Positions 63,423 through 64,000 of a stretch of 64,000 nt of DNA are shown here, piece by piece (within the stretch, counting starts at the first letter, position 1; the number at the start of each line of letters is the position of its first letter). Below the pieces are notes generated by a model, which was given only the letters and a program-made list of their open reading frames with translations, had not been told where the DNA came from and did no database searches. The stretch is from the NCBI GenBank assembly GCA_963931605.1, contig OZ007031.1, positions 558,001 through 622,000 of the forward strand. The letters are read 5' to 3'. The stretch is from CALUOB01 sp944322305. Its GTDB lineage: Bacteria; Actinomycetota; Coriobacteriia; Coriobacteriales; Coriobacteriaceae. The translations under genes and the position numbers were made by a program.

Positions 63423-63535
63423 TCGTATCAACGCACATTTCGCCCAGCGTCTTCGTATCAGTTCACGTTTCGCCCACCCGCTTCGTATCAGTTCACATTT
63501 CGCCCACCCGCTTCGTATCAGTGGCTATTTCGCCC
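63423..63535 (-). repeat. Family D array, reverse units
   Basis: Four reverse units beginning TCGTATCA and ending TTTCGCCC start at 63423, 63453, 63483 and 63513, a period of exactly 30 bp with a seven-base filler (ACCCGCT twice). The orientation is opposite to 63205-63287. Confidence 0.88.
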
Positions 63536-63633
63536 GGCGGCCTCCCGTCGGCGCCCAGCCTCGTGTGCCGCGCGCCTTGCAGCGCCCCATCTGCCATTGA
63601 GAACGGGCGCTTGGGCCCTGCGTCGGCTCTCCC

Positions 63634-64000
63634 TTACGAGAACATCCCGGGCTGGTAGTGATAGTCGTTGGCCACGTGCGGGCAGAGCTGCCAAAAGGTA
63701 ACGGCCGAAGCCGCCGCCACGTTGAGGGAGTCCACGCCATGGGCCATCGGGATGCGCACCGCCATGTCGCACGCGCGGATAGTGCGCAGGTTAAGCCCCT
63801 GGCCCTCCGTGCCCAAGAACAGCGCCAGCTTGTCTACCTGCTGCAGGGCCGGATCGTCAAGCGAGACGCTCTCGTCGGTGAGCGCAAGCGCCGCGCAGGT
63901 GAACCCAGCCGCGTGCAGCGCGTCCACCCCGGCGGCCGGCCACTCGCGCACGTGCTCGCCGGCGCGCGTCCACGGCACTTGGAACACCGTCCCCATGCTC
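63634..64000 (-). CDS. SpoU-family RNA 2'-O-methyltransferase, C-terminal part (cut by window edge)
   Basis: The visible ~120 residues include the three SpoU signatures: MGTVFQVPW, ALFLGTEGQGLNLRTI and VRIPMAHGVDSLNVAAASAV, which build the knotted SAM site. The target (rRNA or tRNA) cannot be decided from this part. The beginning lies beyond the window; the ATG at 63996 falls inside the first motif region and is not the true start. Confidence 0.88.
   Translation of the reverse strand, partial: SMGTVFQVPWTRAGEHVREWPAAGVDALHAAGFTCAALALTDESVSLDDPALQQVDKLALFLGTEGQGLNLRTIRACDMAVRIPMAHGVDSLNVAAASAVTFWQLCPHVANDYHYQPGMFS

Noticed and set aside
63423..63535. CRISPR array
   Set aside because: Units are 23 bp with a seven-base filler that is itself repeated, leaving no room for spacers.

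Overview
The window is a high-GC, gene-dense bacterial chromosome segment. It combines an actinobacterial marker (the mihF integration host factor) with Firmicutes-style regulation and gene order: PyrR attenuation, an ileS T-box, and the run dnaJ-mtaB-phoH-ybeY-dgkA-era-recO. That mixture, together with RNase J, FtsH and a competence pair, fits the class Coriobacteriia (Olsenella/Collinsella/Atopobium relatives). This assignment is an inference from gene content; no rRNA marker is present.

Layout. 1-3351: RNA decay and ribosome genes (rnj start, pnp, rpsO). 3520-4968: three small membrane proteins of unknown function. 5160-12860: recO, era, dgkA, ybeY, phoH, mtaB, dnaJ and a second, membrane-anchored DnaJ-like protein. 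13064-24798: hemW, dus, lepA, rpsT (the only + strand gene here), holA, comEC, comEA, thiI, rpoZ, gmk, mihF. 25097-30448: a compact pyrR-B-C-K-D-F pyrimidine operon with an attenuator leader. 30873-34583: tRNA-Asn, ftsH and a MATE transporter. 34955-46731: sigA, dnaG, ribF, truB, nrnA, rbfA, infB, nusA, rimP, i.e. transcription, replication and translation initiation. 47151-49745: leuS. 49746-52678: an accessory island with one probable PD-(D/E)XK/Vsr-type nuclease gene surrounded by degenerate repeat arrays. 52679-62475: a YARHG membrane protein, guaB, a ModE-type regulator, a glycosyltransferase, rluD, lspA, and ileS under a T-box. 62996-64000: another repeat cluster and the 3' end of a SpoU methyltransferase.

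Most of the window is conserved housekeeping DNA transcribed from the minus strand. The novelty is in the gaps. I see four separate families of repeats: (A) long hairpins with a fixed loop, four copies at two loci; (B) a ~110-bp nested palindrome, two copies 40 kb apart with a compensatory base change; (C) a ~15-bp core repeated about 22 times at 30-bp and 52-bp spacing, in both orientations, around the nuclease gene; (D) a 23-bp unit at exact 30-bp spacing, also switching orientation. Other items worth attention are the membrane DnaJ fusion, a NusA with a Cys/His tail and no ylxR next to it, an IMP dehydrogenase resembling the Tritrichomonas foetus enzyme, and a hairpin that buries the comEA ribosome binding site.
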